Assembly: GCA_002422545.1 (NCBI GenBank)
Contig: DIWF01000013.1
Location: forward strand, 1 to 64,000
Length of the DNA stretch: 64,000 nucleotides
Reading direction: 5' to 3'
Origin: Firmicutes bacterium UBA6113
GTDB taxonomy: Bacteria; Bacillota; Clostridia; Tissierellales; Sedimentibacteraceae
Position 1 is the first letter of the stretch; each line of letters opens with the position of its first letter. Positions 17,083 through 25,201 of this stretch are shown piece after piece. The notes under the pieces were generated by a model. The model was given only the letters and a program-made list of their open reading frames with translations, was not told the origin of the DNA and did not search any database. The position numbers and the translations under genes were made by a program.

Positions 17083-17106
17083 AAACTATATAAAAGAGGA
17101 TAAAAT

Positions 17107-17571
17107 ATGAATAGCGTTGTATTAATTGGAAGACTAGCCAGAGATCCGGAACTGAGATTCATACCTTCAACAGGTATGGCTGTAGCAAAATTTACTTTAG
17201 CTGTAGACAGAGAAATGTCAAGAGATAAGAAACAAGAAGCGACATCTCAAGGAAAACAGACCGCGGATTTTATAGGTATAACTGTATTCGGAAAACAAGC
17301 TGAAAATTGTGCAAACTACCTGGCAAAAGGAAGTCAATGTGCAGTTCATGGCAGAATTTCAACAGGCAGTTACACTACACAGTCAGGCGAAAAGAGATAT
17401 ACAACCGATATCGTAGCAGATAGAATAGAATTTGTTGGTGCAGGAAAAGGCCAATCATCATCACCGCAACAGGGAAGACCGGTTCAGCCAGATAGCAGCT
17501 TTTTCGATGGATTCCCAGATGAAGACAATGACATTTTCCAGCCAGTAGATGATGAAGATATCCCATTTTAA
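17107..17571 (+). CDS. ssb: Single-stranded DNA-binding protein
   Basis: This 154-residue protein has an N-terminal OB fold (MNSVVLIGRLARDPELRF, FTLAVDR, VHGRISTGSYT). A low-complexity Gln/Pro/Ser tail leads to the acidic C-terminus DDEDIPF, through which SSB recruits repair and replication partners. It sits between rpsF and rpsR, the classic Firmicutes order. Confidence 0.97.
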   Translation: MNSVVLIGRLARDPELRFIPSTGMAVAKFTLAVDREMSRDKKQEATSQGKQTADFIGITVFGKQAENCANYLAKGSQCAVHGRISTGSYTTQSGEKRYTTDIVADRIEFVGAGKGQSSSPQQGRPVQPDSSFFDGFPDEDNDIFQPVDDEDIPF

Positions 17572-17603
17572 TGAATAGAATATTACGGAAGGAGGAAATA
17601 TAA

Positions 17604-17888
17604 ATGAGTTCAAGACAAGGCGGAAACAACTCTAGAGAAGACAGAGGCGACAGAAATGACAGAATGGGCAACAAAAGAAGACCACGCAAGAAAGTGTGCC
17701 AATTCTGCCAGGAAAAAGCTACACATATAGATTATAAGGACCTTGGAAAGTTAAAGAAATATACAACTGAAAGAGGTAAAATATTACCAAGAAGAATTAC
17801 AGGTGCTTGTGCTAAACACCAGAGAATGGTAACAAGAGCAATTAAAAGAGCAAGAACTATTGCTTTAATGCCATACGTAGCAGACTAA
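17604..17888 (+). CDS. rpsR: 30S ribosomal protein S18
   Basis: This 94-residue protein has the bS18 core (CQFCQEKATHIDYKDLGKLKKY, GKILPRRITG, HQRMVTRAIKRARTIALMPY). Its CxxC-type pair CQFC may mark a zinc-binding form. Residues 1-28 are an Arg/Asn/Gly-rich extension. GGAAGGAGG precedes the ATG. Confidence 0.97.
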   Translation: MSSRQGGNNSREDRGDRNDRMGNKRRPRKKVCQFCQEKATHIDYKDLGKLKKYTTERGKILPRRITGACAKHQRMVTRAIKRARTIALMPYVAD

Positions 17889-17906
17889 TAATAAATAATA
17901 AGATGA

Positions 17907-17933
17907 AGATTTGTGCTTGCACAAGTCTTTTTT
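17907..17933 (+). terminator. Terminator of the rpsF operon
   Basis: AGATTTGTGC pairs with GCACAAGTCT (one G-T pair), and a run of six T follows. It starts 18 bases after the rpsR stop. Confidence 0.8.
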
Positions 17934-17950
17934 GTTGCAAAGTTTTGTAA

Positions 17951-18100
17951 TGGAGGGTTACAGCCCTCCCGAAGATAACAAAATTATTGAATTAATAACA
18001 CGGGAGGATACAAGATCTGCCTCTACACATTGATAGTATCAGCATTTTGCGGTGAACTTGAAGTCTCATTTTGTAGGGGAGGGCCTTGTGCCCTCCCGAA
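17951..18100. repeat. Two further copies of the GGGAGG intergenic hairpin family
   Basis: Unit one (17951-18026) has GGAGGGttacaGCCCTCCCGAAGATAA, then ATAACACGGGAGGATACAAGATCTGCC and CTCTAC. Unit two (18073-18100) has GTAGGGGAGGGccttgtGCCCTCCCGAAG. Both share the CCCGAAG and ACACGGG..GGATACAAGATC elements with the repeat at 12185-12344, though unit two is only the left half. The 315-base gap between rpsR and the next gene otherwise holds only two terminators. Confidence 0.65.
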
Positions 18101-18137
18101 GTGTTACCGTACACTTCATAATTTATAATGTTGCAAA

Positions 18138-18165
18138 TAAAAAAGCTAACGGTATCCGTTAGCTT
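18138..18165 (-). terminator. Terminator of the HesB-like gene
   Basis: A perfect 10-bp stem, AAGCTAACGG against CCGTTAGCTT with a 3-base loop, is followed on the minus strand by TTTTTTATT. It lies 39 bases past the end of the gene at 18204. Confidence 0.8.
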
Positions 18166-18203
18166 CTATCATTTTTAATTCTTAACTCTTAATGCTTAAT
18201 TGT

Positions 18204-18527
18204 TTAGTGGCATCCGCCGCCGCAGCCGCTGCAGCCTGACTGAGGCTGAACAACAGGTTTAAGTCCAACGCCGTATCCGTTGTTTTCTTCGCTTGAAACA
18301 ATTATGAATCCTCCGAATTGTTCAATCAGAGATTTTTCTGTAATGAAAGTAACTTCTTTTATTGTTTCAATTTCATCTGCATCAGTAGCTTCGCTCACTG
18401 ATATTCCAAATACAGGGCCGCTGCATGCATAGTTGTCGATTCCTATTCTTATGTTGTATGAATCAACATTTGCTTCATCCAGCAATGCCTTGAATTCGTC
18501 GTATGCTGTATCATTTATAAATATCAT
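18204..18527 (-). CDS. HesB/IscA-like iron-sulfur protein
   Basis: This 107-residue protein matches the HesB/IscA fold: a first cysteine in NYACSGPVFGISV near residue 34, and a cysteine cluster at the C-terminus, CSGCGGGCH. Canonical IscA ends in CGCG, so this tail is richer in Cys and Gly than usual. It may carry or transfer an Fe-S cluster. There are no isc or suf genes nearby; it is monocistronic between the rpsF operon and spoIID. The exact role is unknown. Confidence 0.75.
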   Translation of the reverse strand: MIFINDTAYDEFKALLDEANVDSYNIRIGIDNYACSGPVFGISVSEATDADEIETIKEVTFITEKSLIEQFGGFIIVSSEENNGYGVGLKPVVQPQSGCSGCGGGCH

Positions 18528-18642
18528 GGTATAATCCTTTCTGGTTAATCATTTTTGTTACACATCATGATATCATATTAAAATTGTGTTGTACATAAAA
18601 AAATTACATTAAATAATCATTTGATTATAATTCTTAATTACT

Positions 18643-19701
18643 TTATTTCATGCTTACAATTTCAACACCTGTGTAGTAATGCTTCAGTATTTCCTTGTAA
18701 TTAAAACCTTCTTCGGCCATTCCATCAGCTCCCCACTGGCTCATGCCTACACCGTGTCCGTAACCTGTTGTTACAATTTCTATTTCATTTCCTGTCTGAA
18801 TGAAACTGAAGTTTGTAGAATTGAGTCCAAATATGGAACGCATTTCACGTCCGGTCACTTCGGCGCCGTTAATCAACAATGTCTTGATTTTTCCGCCCTC
18901 ACTGACCTCACCAAGCACTATCATATCATCAAGGTTATCTTCTGTGAGCCCTAAGTCTCCATAAACAGATTCAATTTTGTTTATAAAATCGCTGGCTGTT
19001 ACCTTGACGGAACCATGAAGTTTTGGAGCTTCGCTTTCATAAGGGCTTTCAACACTTCTCAAGTATGGAACAGATGCAGAAAAAACATCCTCTGAATTTT
19101 CGGTTCGCCCTCCGCTTGCAGAATGAAACAAAGGCTCAATGATTTTGCCTTCGTAAGTTAAAATCTGTCCTCTTGTTGAATTTACAGATTCTTCAATTTT
19201 TCCCCAATACGTATCATACCAACCGTCGTCGTGGGATGCTATAAGGTCTTCTTGAGAAGTCCATACCTGACAGTGGGTTCCCGAGCATACGGGTGCATCC
19301 GTGTGTTCAGGCTGTCCTTCCGGATATTTCTTCATTCTGTACAAAATGTAGGTCCTTGCCGTAATTACCTGTGCCTTCAGTGCCTCAATGTTGAACTCCG
19401 CAGGCATTTCTGAAGCCACAACACCCTTTAAGTATTCTTCAAAATCAATTACCATCACATCATTTGTTTTAACATTGTACACTTTGATTAGATCAGGTTC
19501 TTCAATGCTTGTGGTTTCAAGCATCTCGTCGTCAGCAGTGTCCTGTGATTCTTTTACATCGCCTTCATTGCTGCTTTCAATATCTACAGTGGTAGCTTCA
19601 TCTTTAATATCAAATTTATCCTCCAATACAGCCAGAGAAATATTTGGAATTGTCAGAAGCATTGCAAATATAACAGCAGCATAAATCATTCGGTTTAACA
19701 T
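18643..19701 (-). CDS. spoIID: Stage II sporulation protein D (SpoIID)
   Basis: SpoIID is a membrane-anchored lytic transglycosylase needed, with SpoIIM and SpoIIP, to thin septal peptidoglycan during engulfment. The 352-residue protein has a signal anchor (residues 1-25) and an acidic linker. The SpoIID domain shows FEEYLKGVVASEMPAEFN with the catalytic glutamate, ALKAQVITARTYI, HSASGGRTENSEDVF, and GYGHGVGMSQWGADGMA near the end. It is divergent from spoIIQ, about 130 bases away. In many Clostridia spoIID, spoIIQ and spoIIID are co-oriented, so the inversion is mildly unusual. Confidence 0.93.
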   Translation of the reverse strand: MLNRMIYAAVIFAMLLTIPNISLAVLEDKFDIKDEATTVDIESSNEGDVKESQDTADDEMLETTSIEEPDLIKVYNVKTNDVMVIDFEEYLKGVVASEMPAEFNIEALKAQVITARTYILYRMKKYPEGQPEHTDAPVCSGTHCQVWTSQEDLIASHDDGWYDTYWGKIEESVNSTRGQILTYEGKIIEPLFHSASGGRTENSEDVFSASVPYLRSVESPYESEAPKLHGSVKVTASDFINKIESVYGDLGLTEDNLDDMIVLGEVSEGGKIKTLLINGAEVTGREMRSIFGLNSTNFSFIQTGNEIEIVTTGYGHGVGMSQWGADGMAEEGFNYKEILKHYYTGVEIVSMK

Positions 19702-19768
19702 AATATCAACCCCTTTATCATAAGTTTCATAATATTTTATGAGAATTAAAAAAATTTAGAACAATTTT

Positions 19769-19796
19769 GTATTAAATAAAAAAAATGGGACACACT
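19769..19796 (+). promoter_or_regulatory. Candidate sigma-F promoter of spoIIQ
   Basis: GTATT (19769-19773) and GGACACACT (19788-19796) are 14 bases apart. They fit the forespore sigma-F pattern GYATA-N15-GGnnAnAnT with one -35 mismatch and slightly short spacing. B. subtilis spoIIQ is sigma-F dependent, which supports the call. Confidence 0.45.
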
Positions 19797-19833
19797 ATGT
19801 GAAGATAATAAAGAAGATAAACAGGAGGTTTAT

Positions 19834-20550
19834 ATGAAGAACAACAGATTAAAAAACGCTCAGGCGAAAATGAAAAATTTCTTTATTAGACTCAAGAACA
19901 GGGATACAAGTTTCTTTATAATTGCACTTTGTATTGTACTTTTATCAACTGCAATAATTTGGAGATATACATCGAATCCAAATTCAGATAAAGGAAATGA
20001 TTTGGCAGAAAATGAAACAGAAGATGAAAACATAGGTGCCAATGTAGACCCATATGAAGATTATATTGAAGGTGTGATTGAAGATTATGAAAATGCCGGC
20101 AATGATAAAGATGATGAGCAGGAAGCAAAAAGCCTTGACTTAAAAACAATGAAATTGCCATTGGCCGGTGAAATAATCAGGGAATTTACTTTGAATGACC
20201 TTGTATATTATGAAGCAATTGGAGAATGGAGAGTACATAACGGCGTTGATATCAAGCCAAAGGACACATTGATGATTGAATCTGCATTTGCAGGAACTGT
20301 TGAAGCTGTAAATAATTCAGAGATTACAGGTACAGAGGTTATTATTGACCATGGAAACAATGTTAAAACATTATACAACAACTTGGTTTCTTCAACCGTG
20401 GCTGTTGGTGATTCTGTTAAACAAGGACAAACAATAGGAAACGTGGGAAAAACCGTAAGCGTTGAATCAGCTGACGGAGCTCACCTGCATTTCGAATTGA
20501 TTGTTGACGGTAAAAATGTTAATCCCATGGACTATATTACTGTTCAATAA
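19834..20550 (+). CDS. spoIIQ: SpoIIQ-type M23 peptidase
   Basis: SpoIIQ sits in the forespore membrane and forms the channel/zipper with mother-cell SpoIIIAH. The 238-residue protein has a membrane anchor (about residues 28-45), an acidic linker and a C-terminal LytM domain. Both zinc motifs, HNGVD and HLHFE, are intact. In B. subtilis SpoIIQ the domain is degenerate, whereas clostridial proteins keep it, so this one resembles the C. difficile type. The assignment rests on size, LytM domain and position between spoIID and spoIIID. Confidence 0.85.
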   Translation: MKNNRLKNAQAKMKNFFIRLKNRDTSFFIIALCIVLLSTAIIWRYTSNPNSDKGNDLAENETEDENIGANVDPYEDYIEGVIEDYENAGNDKDDEQEAKSLDLKTMKLPLAGEIIREFTLNDLVYYEAIGEWRVHNGVDIKPKDTLMIESAFAGTVEAVNNSEITGTEVIIDHGNNVKTLYNNLVSSTVAVGDSVKQGQTIGNVGKTVSVESADGAHLHFELIVDGKNVNPMDYITVQ

Positions 20551-20622
20551 CAAAATAATGTTCTAACAAAGACATTAACGCATAAAAATGTAATAAGACG
20601 GTATAGCCAAAGGGGGTTAAAC

Positions 20623-20898
20623 ATGAAAGATTACATAGAACGGAGAGCCATGGAAATTGCAGAATTTATAATAAGTACTGAATCTACTGTAAGACAGACA
20701 GCAAAAAAATTCGGTGTCAGCAAAAGCACAGTCCATAAGGATGTTACAGAACGTCTTCCCAAATTGAACCCTCCAGCTGCAAACGAAGTAAAAAGAGTTT
20801 TGCTAAAAAATAAGTCTGAACGCCACATTAGGGGAGGTAAAGCTACTCGCTTAAAATATAAAGAAGCACATGAGCACGAAGAAGTAAGCAATATGTAA
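20623..20898 (+). CDS. spoIIID: Sporulation transcription factor SpoIIID
   Basis: This 91-residue protein is a small helix-turn-helix DNA-binding factor that tunes sigma-E genes in the mother cell. It has the conserved opening MKDYIERRAMEIAEFII and the recognition region TVRQTAKKFGVSKSTVHKDV. The ribosome binding site is AAAGGGGG. It follows spoIIQ by 72 bases, the usual neighbour. Confidence 0.95.
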   Translation: MKDYIERRAMEIAEFIISTESTVRQTAKKFGVSKSTVHKDVTERLPKLNPPAANEVKRVLLKNKSERHIRGGKATRLKYKEAHEHEEVSNM

Positions 20899-20914
20899 TT
20901 AACCAATTGATAAA

Positions 20915-20946
20915 AGGCACTGACTGCAAGAGGTTGGTGTCTTTTT
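20915..20946 (+). terminator. Likely terminator of spoIIID
   Basis: AAAGGCAC pairs with GTGTCTTT (one G-T pair), continued by TGAC/GTTG, and a T-rich run follows. Confidence 0.5.
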
Positions 20947-21089
20947 ATTTTTTATCATTACTAAAAAGTTTAGTTTAAAGCACACATAATTTTTTATTAG
21001 TAATATGTTTTTTATCCTGTCTGGGCAAATTTTCAGAAAAGTATCTTTAAATAGATGTCGAAAATTGCATGTTGTATTCATTATAGTGC
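20930..21089. repeat. Direct repeat, copy 1 (~160 bp, diverged)
   Basis: The segment shares, in the same order and spacing, GAGGTTGGTGTCTTTT, CACATAATTTTT, ATTAGTAATATG, TTATCCTGTCTGGGCAAATTTT, TAGATGT and TTGCATGTTGTATTCATTATAG with 24272-24430. It contains no open frame of note. The two copies flank the mntP remnant and the chemoreceptor gene. Confidence 0.7.
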
Positions 21090-21180
21090 TTTTGATTTTG
21101 TGAATATGTCGCTAAAAACGATGTCAGTAGTACCCTTTGAATTTTTCAAGTTGTTATTTTAACTACAATCATCATTTTTA

Positions 21181-21285
21181 GTGACGGCATTTTCGCTTAT
21201 TCCATTAGTGGAAACGAACACGAAAGCAACTTATTATTGCACTATAATTGGTTTTGGACTTCTGCTTAGAAAAGTAATTAAATAA
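21181..21285 (+). pseudogene. C-terminal membrane-anchor-like gene remnant
   Basis: An open frame of 34 codons ends in PLVETNTKATYYCTIIGFGLLLRKVIK, a hydrophobic stretch followed by basic residues, which looks like the C-terminal anchor of a surface protein. There is no ribosome binding site, no start worth trusting and no upstream reading. It may be the tail of a lost gene, or chance. The rest of the 21,090-21,580 gap has only hairpins. Confidence 0.25.
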
Positions 21286-21494
21286 ACAGTAAATCTAAAT
21301 GGTTATAGTAGGAAGTACTTAAAAATTCCAATCATGATTTACAAAAAAGTGTGTAGTACTACATGATGCTGTGGAAACTACACTCTTTTATTATTAACCA
21401 AAGTACGGTGGAAATTATGATTTTTACTAATACTTAAAGTGCTATAATCTTGTGTTTTAATATTTAATATAGTAATGAAATTAAGCAAGATAAG

Positions 21495-21548
21495 AGGGTA
21501 CAACAAACATGTATAACTGCAATATCTACAATTTTTAAGTTGTACCCT
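21495..21548. repeat. 10-bp perfect inverted repeat, possible terminator
   Basis: AGGGTACAAC (21495-21504) pairs with GTTGTACCCT (21539-21548) across a 34-base loop. It lies in a long non-coding gap; a TTTAAT tail follows on the plus strand. Its role is uncertain. Confidence 0.4.
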
Positions 21549-21580
21549 TTAATAAAGAATGTTATGGTATTATAATTCCT

Positions 21581-21667
21581 TTATATATGTCCTAATAAAA
21601 TTTTAATTCCCATTGCAATAAGGATAATTCCACCTGCTAATTCAGCTTTAGATAGGTGTAGTTGCAT
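21581..21667 (-). pseudogene. mntP: 3' remnant of an MntP-type manganese efflux gene
   Basis: On the minus strand the last 28 codons read LSKAELAGGIILIAMGIKIL then LGHI and a stop, the typical last transmembrane helix of MntP/YebN manganese efflux pumps (AGGIILIGIGIKIL type). Nothing of the other five helices remains. Upstream on the same strand is the end of the chemoreceptor gene, so the body of mntP was lost when that region was rearranged. Confidence 0.6.
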
Positions 21668-21697
21668 ACCTATAACTTTTTAAATTATATAATCAAA

Positions 21698-24100
21698 TTA
21701 ATATTTTGCTAAAAGTTCATCAACTAATACTTTATTGCTTTCAACACATCCACCGCATCCAGTACCAGCTTTTGTAACTTTTTGAACTTCTTCAAATGAT
21801 CTTGCTCCTTTTTTAATCGCTTGAATCATATCATGAACTTTTACATTGTAACATCCGCATACTACTTGATTTTCATCTATTTTTTTCTTAAGTATTAAAT
21901 TATTAACTAGTTTTTCATTACTACCTTTACACTTTCCGCAACCTGTACTAACTTTAGTTATTTGCTGAACTTCTTCAAATGTTTTTGCGCCTTTATTTAC
22001 TGCATTTATTAAATCTTTTTCAGTAAGATTAGAACATCCACATATAATATTACTATTTTCTATTTTATCATTGTTTTTTTCCGTTAATTTTGAAATTTTT
22101 GCTTTATAAGATTTAAGCGTATACTTGCCAACTAAATCTTTTAAAATCTGCGCTTGTCCTGATAATTCTTCACTTGCTGCAGCACTTTCTTCAGCAGTAG
22201 CTGAATTGTTTTGAACAACTGCAGATATTTGCTCAACTCCCAAAGTTACTTCACCTATTGAAGTAGCTTGGGCTTCAGACGCTCTTGAAATTTCCTCAAT
22301 AACATTTGTAAGATATTCCCCTTCTTCTACCACTATTGATAAGGAATTTGCTGTTTCATCAGCTAATTTTTTTCCATTTTTTACTGCCTGTATAGATTCC
22401 TCGATCAAAGAAGTAGTATCCTTAGCTGCAGCTGCACTTTTAGATGCTAAATTCCTAACTTCGTCAGCAACAACTGCAAAGCCTTTTCCGGCAGAACCGG
22501 CCCTGGCTGCTTCAACTGCTGCATTTAAAGCTAATATATTTGTTTGGAAAGCTATATCCTCTATTGCTTTTATTATTTTACCAATTTGATTTGATGAATC
22601 ATTAATTTCATCCATGGCTTTTATCATGTCTTGCATTTGGACATTACTTTTTGCTATTTCGTTTCTTAAGTTTACAGCCCTTGTTCTTGCATTTTCAGAA
22701 TTTTGAGCATTACTTTTTACATTATCAGATATCTCATTTAAAGTTGCCGATAATTCTTCTACAGAACTTGCTTGTTCCGTTGCTCCTTGAGACAATGCTT
22801 GTGCACCACTGGAAACTTGATCAGCTCCGCTTGCAACTTGTTCAGATGCTTGATTAATCTGTGTCATATCTTCATTTAAATAATTTAATATGCTTTCAGT
22901 AGAAATTTTTAATTTTGCAAAATCACCTTCATAGTTCATTTCAATTGTAGATGTTAAATTCCCTTTTTCAATTTCCCCAAGATGATAAGAAACATTTCCG
23001 ATAACTTGATTAATTTCTTCAATAGTAGTTTTCAAACTATTTAATAAAATTCCTGTTTCATCATTGGATGTAGCTTTAGGTACAACGGAAGTTAAATCTC
23101 CATGGGACAATAAAACTAAGCGGTCTGCACAAGATTTAATTGGGTCCGAAATCTTTTTAGCAGTTTTACGAGCTATAATAATTCCAAGAAGAATAAAAAT
23201 TACAACTGCTATACAAATAGCTATAATAGAAGTATAAACGCCACCTAAAAATTCACTTCGCTCAACATTAATTGTTATACTCCAACCATTAGTTCCTTCA
23301 ATAGGAGCAAATGCAGCCAACATATTAACACCATCGGCAGGGTAACTACCAAAACCTGTTTCGCCATTAATCATTCTTTTTTCTATTGCTGCAAGTTCTT
23401 TTAAACTTTCATCTGTTTTAACAAATTCCTGAGTATTTTCTACTCCAACAATAGATTCATCTTTATATGCTATAGTAAGTCCATCCTTATTTAACATATA
23501 AGCATCACCAGTATCTCCTACATTAATTGACCTTACAATATTATTTAAAAATTGTTCATCTGGTACAAAATATACAACTCCTACAACTGTTGAATTCGGT
23601 ATTCCATCTTTCCATAGAGGGGCAGAAATTATAATTGAAAGTTTTCCAGTAATTTTGCTTATAAGCGGATCACTGGCATATGATTGACCATTAATTGAAG
23701 ATTTAAAATAATCCCTGTCCGAATAATCCTTACCATCAAAAATACTTTTACCGTTTAAATCGAGAATATTTCCCCTTTGAAATCCATATTGTTTTACGTT
23801 GGCATCAATGATTTTTTGTTTTTCACTTACTGCGACATTTGAATCTGACAAATCCTTTATGCCCCCAGCTCCCATGGCTACATTTTTATACGATTCTATT
23901 TCTTTAATAACCCTTTCAGCAGCAATTACAGCTGTTTCAGTCATAGTTTGCTCAAGTGCATCATAGGTTGTTTTGTAATTAAGATAACTGCTGATGACAC
24001 CTAGTGTAATACTTAAAACTATAACAACTGATAAGATAATAAAAGTTATCTTTGTCTTAATACTGTTCATTTTAATTTTAGTTATTTGAATTTTTTTCAC
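21698..24100 (-). CDS. Chemoreceptor with two C-terminal BFD-like [2Fe-2S] domains
   Basis: This 800-residue transducer has a signal anchor (about 15-35) and an extracellular dCache-like sensor (about 40-275, with DSNGKSIFDG-like and YFVPDEQF segments). A second membrane helix (about 283-308), a HAMP domain and the methyl-accepting signalling domain follow, with the hairpin tip IIKAIEDIAFQTNILALNAA and AARAGSAGKGFAVVADEVR. The usual C-terminus is extended by about 115 residues. That extension holds two repeats of the bacterioferritin-associated ferredoxin fold, with cysteines at 687, 689, 721, 724 and at 748, 750, 782, 785. Each is exactly C-x-C-x31-C-x2-C, the BFD/NifU-middle pattern for a [2Fe-2S] cluster. 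This suggests redox, oxygen or iron input to taxis from the cytoplasm, an inference. The start is a GTG with AAAGGGAT upstream. Confidence 0.9.
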   Translation of the reverse strand: MKKIQITKIKMNSIKTKITFIILSVVIVLSITLGVISSYLNYKTTYDALEQTMTETAVIAAERVIKEIESYKNVAMGAGGIKDLSDSNVAVSEKQKIIDANVKQYGFQRGNILDLNGKSIFDGKDYSDRDYFKSSINGQSYASDPLISKITGKLSIIISAPLWKDGIPNSTVVGVVYFVPDEQFLNNIVRSINVGDTGDAYMLNKDGLTIAYKDESIVGVENTQEFVKTDESLKELAAIEKRMINGETGFGSYPADGVNMLAAFAPIEGTNGWSITINVERSEFLGGVYTSIIAICIAVVIFILLGIIIARKTAKKISDPIKSCADRLVLLSHGDLTSVVPKATSNDETGILLNSLKTTIEEINQVIGNVSYHLGEIEKGNLTSTIEMNYEGDFAKLKISTESILNYLNEDMTQINQASEQVASGADQVSSGAQALSQGATEQASSVEELSATLNEISDNVKSNAQNSENARTRAVNLRNEIAKSNVQMQDMIKAMDEINDSSNQIGKIIKAIEDIAFQTNILALNAAVEAARAGSAGKGFAVVADEVRNLASKSAAAAKDTTSLIEESIQAVKNGKKLADETANSLSIVVEEGEYLTNVIEEISRASEAQATSIGEVTLGVEQISAVVQNNSATAEESAAASEELSGQAQILKDLVGKYTLKSYKAKISKLTEKNNDKIENSNIICGCSNLTEKDLINAVNKGAKTFEEVQQITKVSTGCGKCKGSNEKLVNNLILKKKIDENQVVCGCYNVKVHDMIQAIKKGARSFEEVQKVTKAGTGCGGCVESNKVLVDELLAKY

Positions 24101-24271
24101 GACTTATCCCTTTCACTTTTATTGATTAAAAGATTTAATTGAACATGATTTTTGATTTTTGCATACATCAATTAACTTCAGTACTCATAAATATCGACAG
24201 TTTTTTAAATAAATTTACTAATTATTTAAAAATAAAAAAACAGGATATGCATTTTAACATACTTTTATAAG

Positions 24272-24430
24272 AAGGTTGGTATCTTTTGTGTTATTTGTTC
24301 TTACCAAGAAATCTCAGTAAAATACATATAATTTTTCATTATTAATATGCTTATTTATCCTATCTGGGCAAATTTTAAAAATGGTATTTAAAAATTGATG
24401 TTTAAACTTGCATATTGTATTCATTATAGT
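24272..24430. repeat. Direct repeat, copy 2 (~160 bp, diverged)
   Basis: The second copy of the segment described at 20930-21089 carries AAGGTTGGTATCTTTT, ACATATAATTTTTCATTATTAATATG, TTATCCTATCTGGGCAAATTTT, ATTGATGT and TTGCATATTGTATTCATTATAG. It lies in the 538-base gap upstream of the chemoreceptor; the rest of that gap holds the receptor's 5' region and the promoter at 24482. Confidence 0.7.
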
Positions 24431-24481
24431 ATTTAATTTTATATAGTACTATGAATTCTTCTTGTTTATTAGGTAGTTTAG

Positions 24482-24510
24482 TTGACCAGGTTGTACAATT
24501 AAACTATAAT
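24482..24510 (+). promoter_or_regulatory. Promoter of a module shared with 26542-26570
   Basis: TTGACC (24482-24487) and TATAAT (24505-24510) are 17 bases apart. The whole 30-base block from GTTGACCAGG to the -10 matches the block at 26541 at 27 of 30 positions, including the spacer, so the spacer may be an operator. It serves the broken gene at 24639. Confidence 0.65.
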
Positions 24511-24638
24511 TTATAGTAGGACTATACTTAGATTTTAATAGGGTAGGGGAAATAGCGGAATTTATAAAGCTATAATCTATCCCCAAACCATGAAAATGTT
24601 TTTGAACTAACTAACATGTAGTAGAGAGAAGTGGTAAT

Positions 24639-25080
24639 ATGATTGATATAAAAAATGGTGGAATAACACTAAATAATAATAAGTTTTTAATAAATAAAGG
24701 ACTAACTAAGAATGAATTTGAAAAATCAAGTTTCTTTAGTGAAGTATTGAATCATCAAACATATGGGATTACAAGTTATTTTTTAAAACCACAATTTGTT
24801 GGAAATGATAACTTTACGTTTGTTTTATATTTTAACAAGAATGATATAATCGAATTTGTAAATTATCATCACATTTGAGCCATATAGTGATGTAAGTGAC
24901 ATAAGTATGAAATTCATAGAAAAAAATGAAATGTATAGTGTTGGATGGATAGCCTGTGTACGAAAAAACTTGAAAATAGATCCTCACGAAAAATTAAGCA
25001 ACATACTTATATTATTAATATATATCAAAGAAAACTATAATGATTTAACACAATTAAGTTTTTGTAGGGATAGTAATTAA
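24639..25080 (+). pseudogene. Frameshifted gene of unknown family
   Basis: The first 79 codons (MIDIKNGGITLNNNKFLI...) stop at 24878. In the next frame the text continues without a gap as TFEPYSDVSDISMKFIEKN then GWIACVRKNLKIDPHEKL, to a stop at 25078-25080. Joined, they make a protein of about 145 residues of soluble alpha/beta character. The frame change falls near 24866-24876. A single-base change in one ancestor, or a sequencing error, would explain it. I do not recognise the family. Confidence 0.6.
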
Positions 25081-25201
25081 TTAGTAGATGATTTTATTAA
25101 TAAGAACACGAAATGAACTTTTTTAGAAAGTAATATTATATTAAAAATGTTATATTTAGAGCTGATAGTATGATAACGAAAGAAATGGAGTCGACGATAT
25201 A

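Noticed and set aside
18204..18527. HesB-like protein as a selenoprotein
   Set aside because: The frame has no internal TGA; cysteine is encoded at all the key places.
20551..20622. A sigma-E promoter before spoIIID
   Set aside because: CATAAAAAT-like text is present, but no good -35 partner at the right distance.
20930..24430. Direct repeats as attachment sites of a mobile island
   Set aside because: They are diverged and long, no integrase lies between them, and no tRNA gene is at either end.
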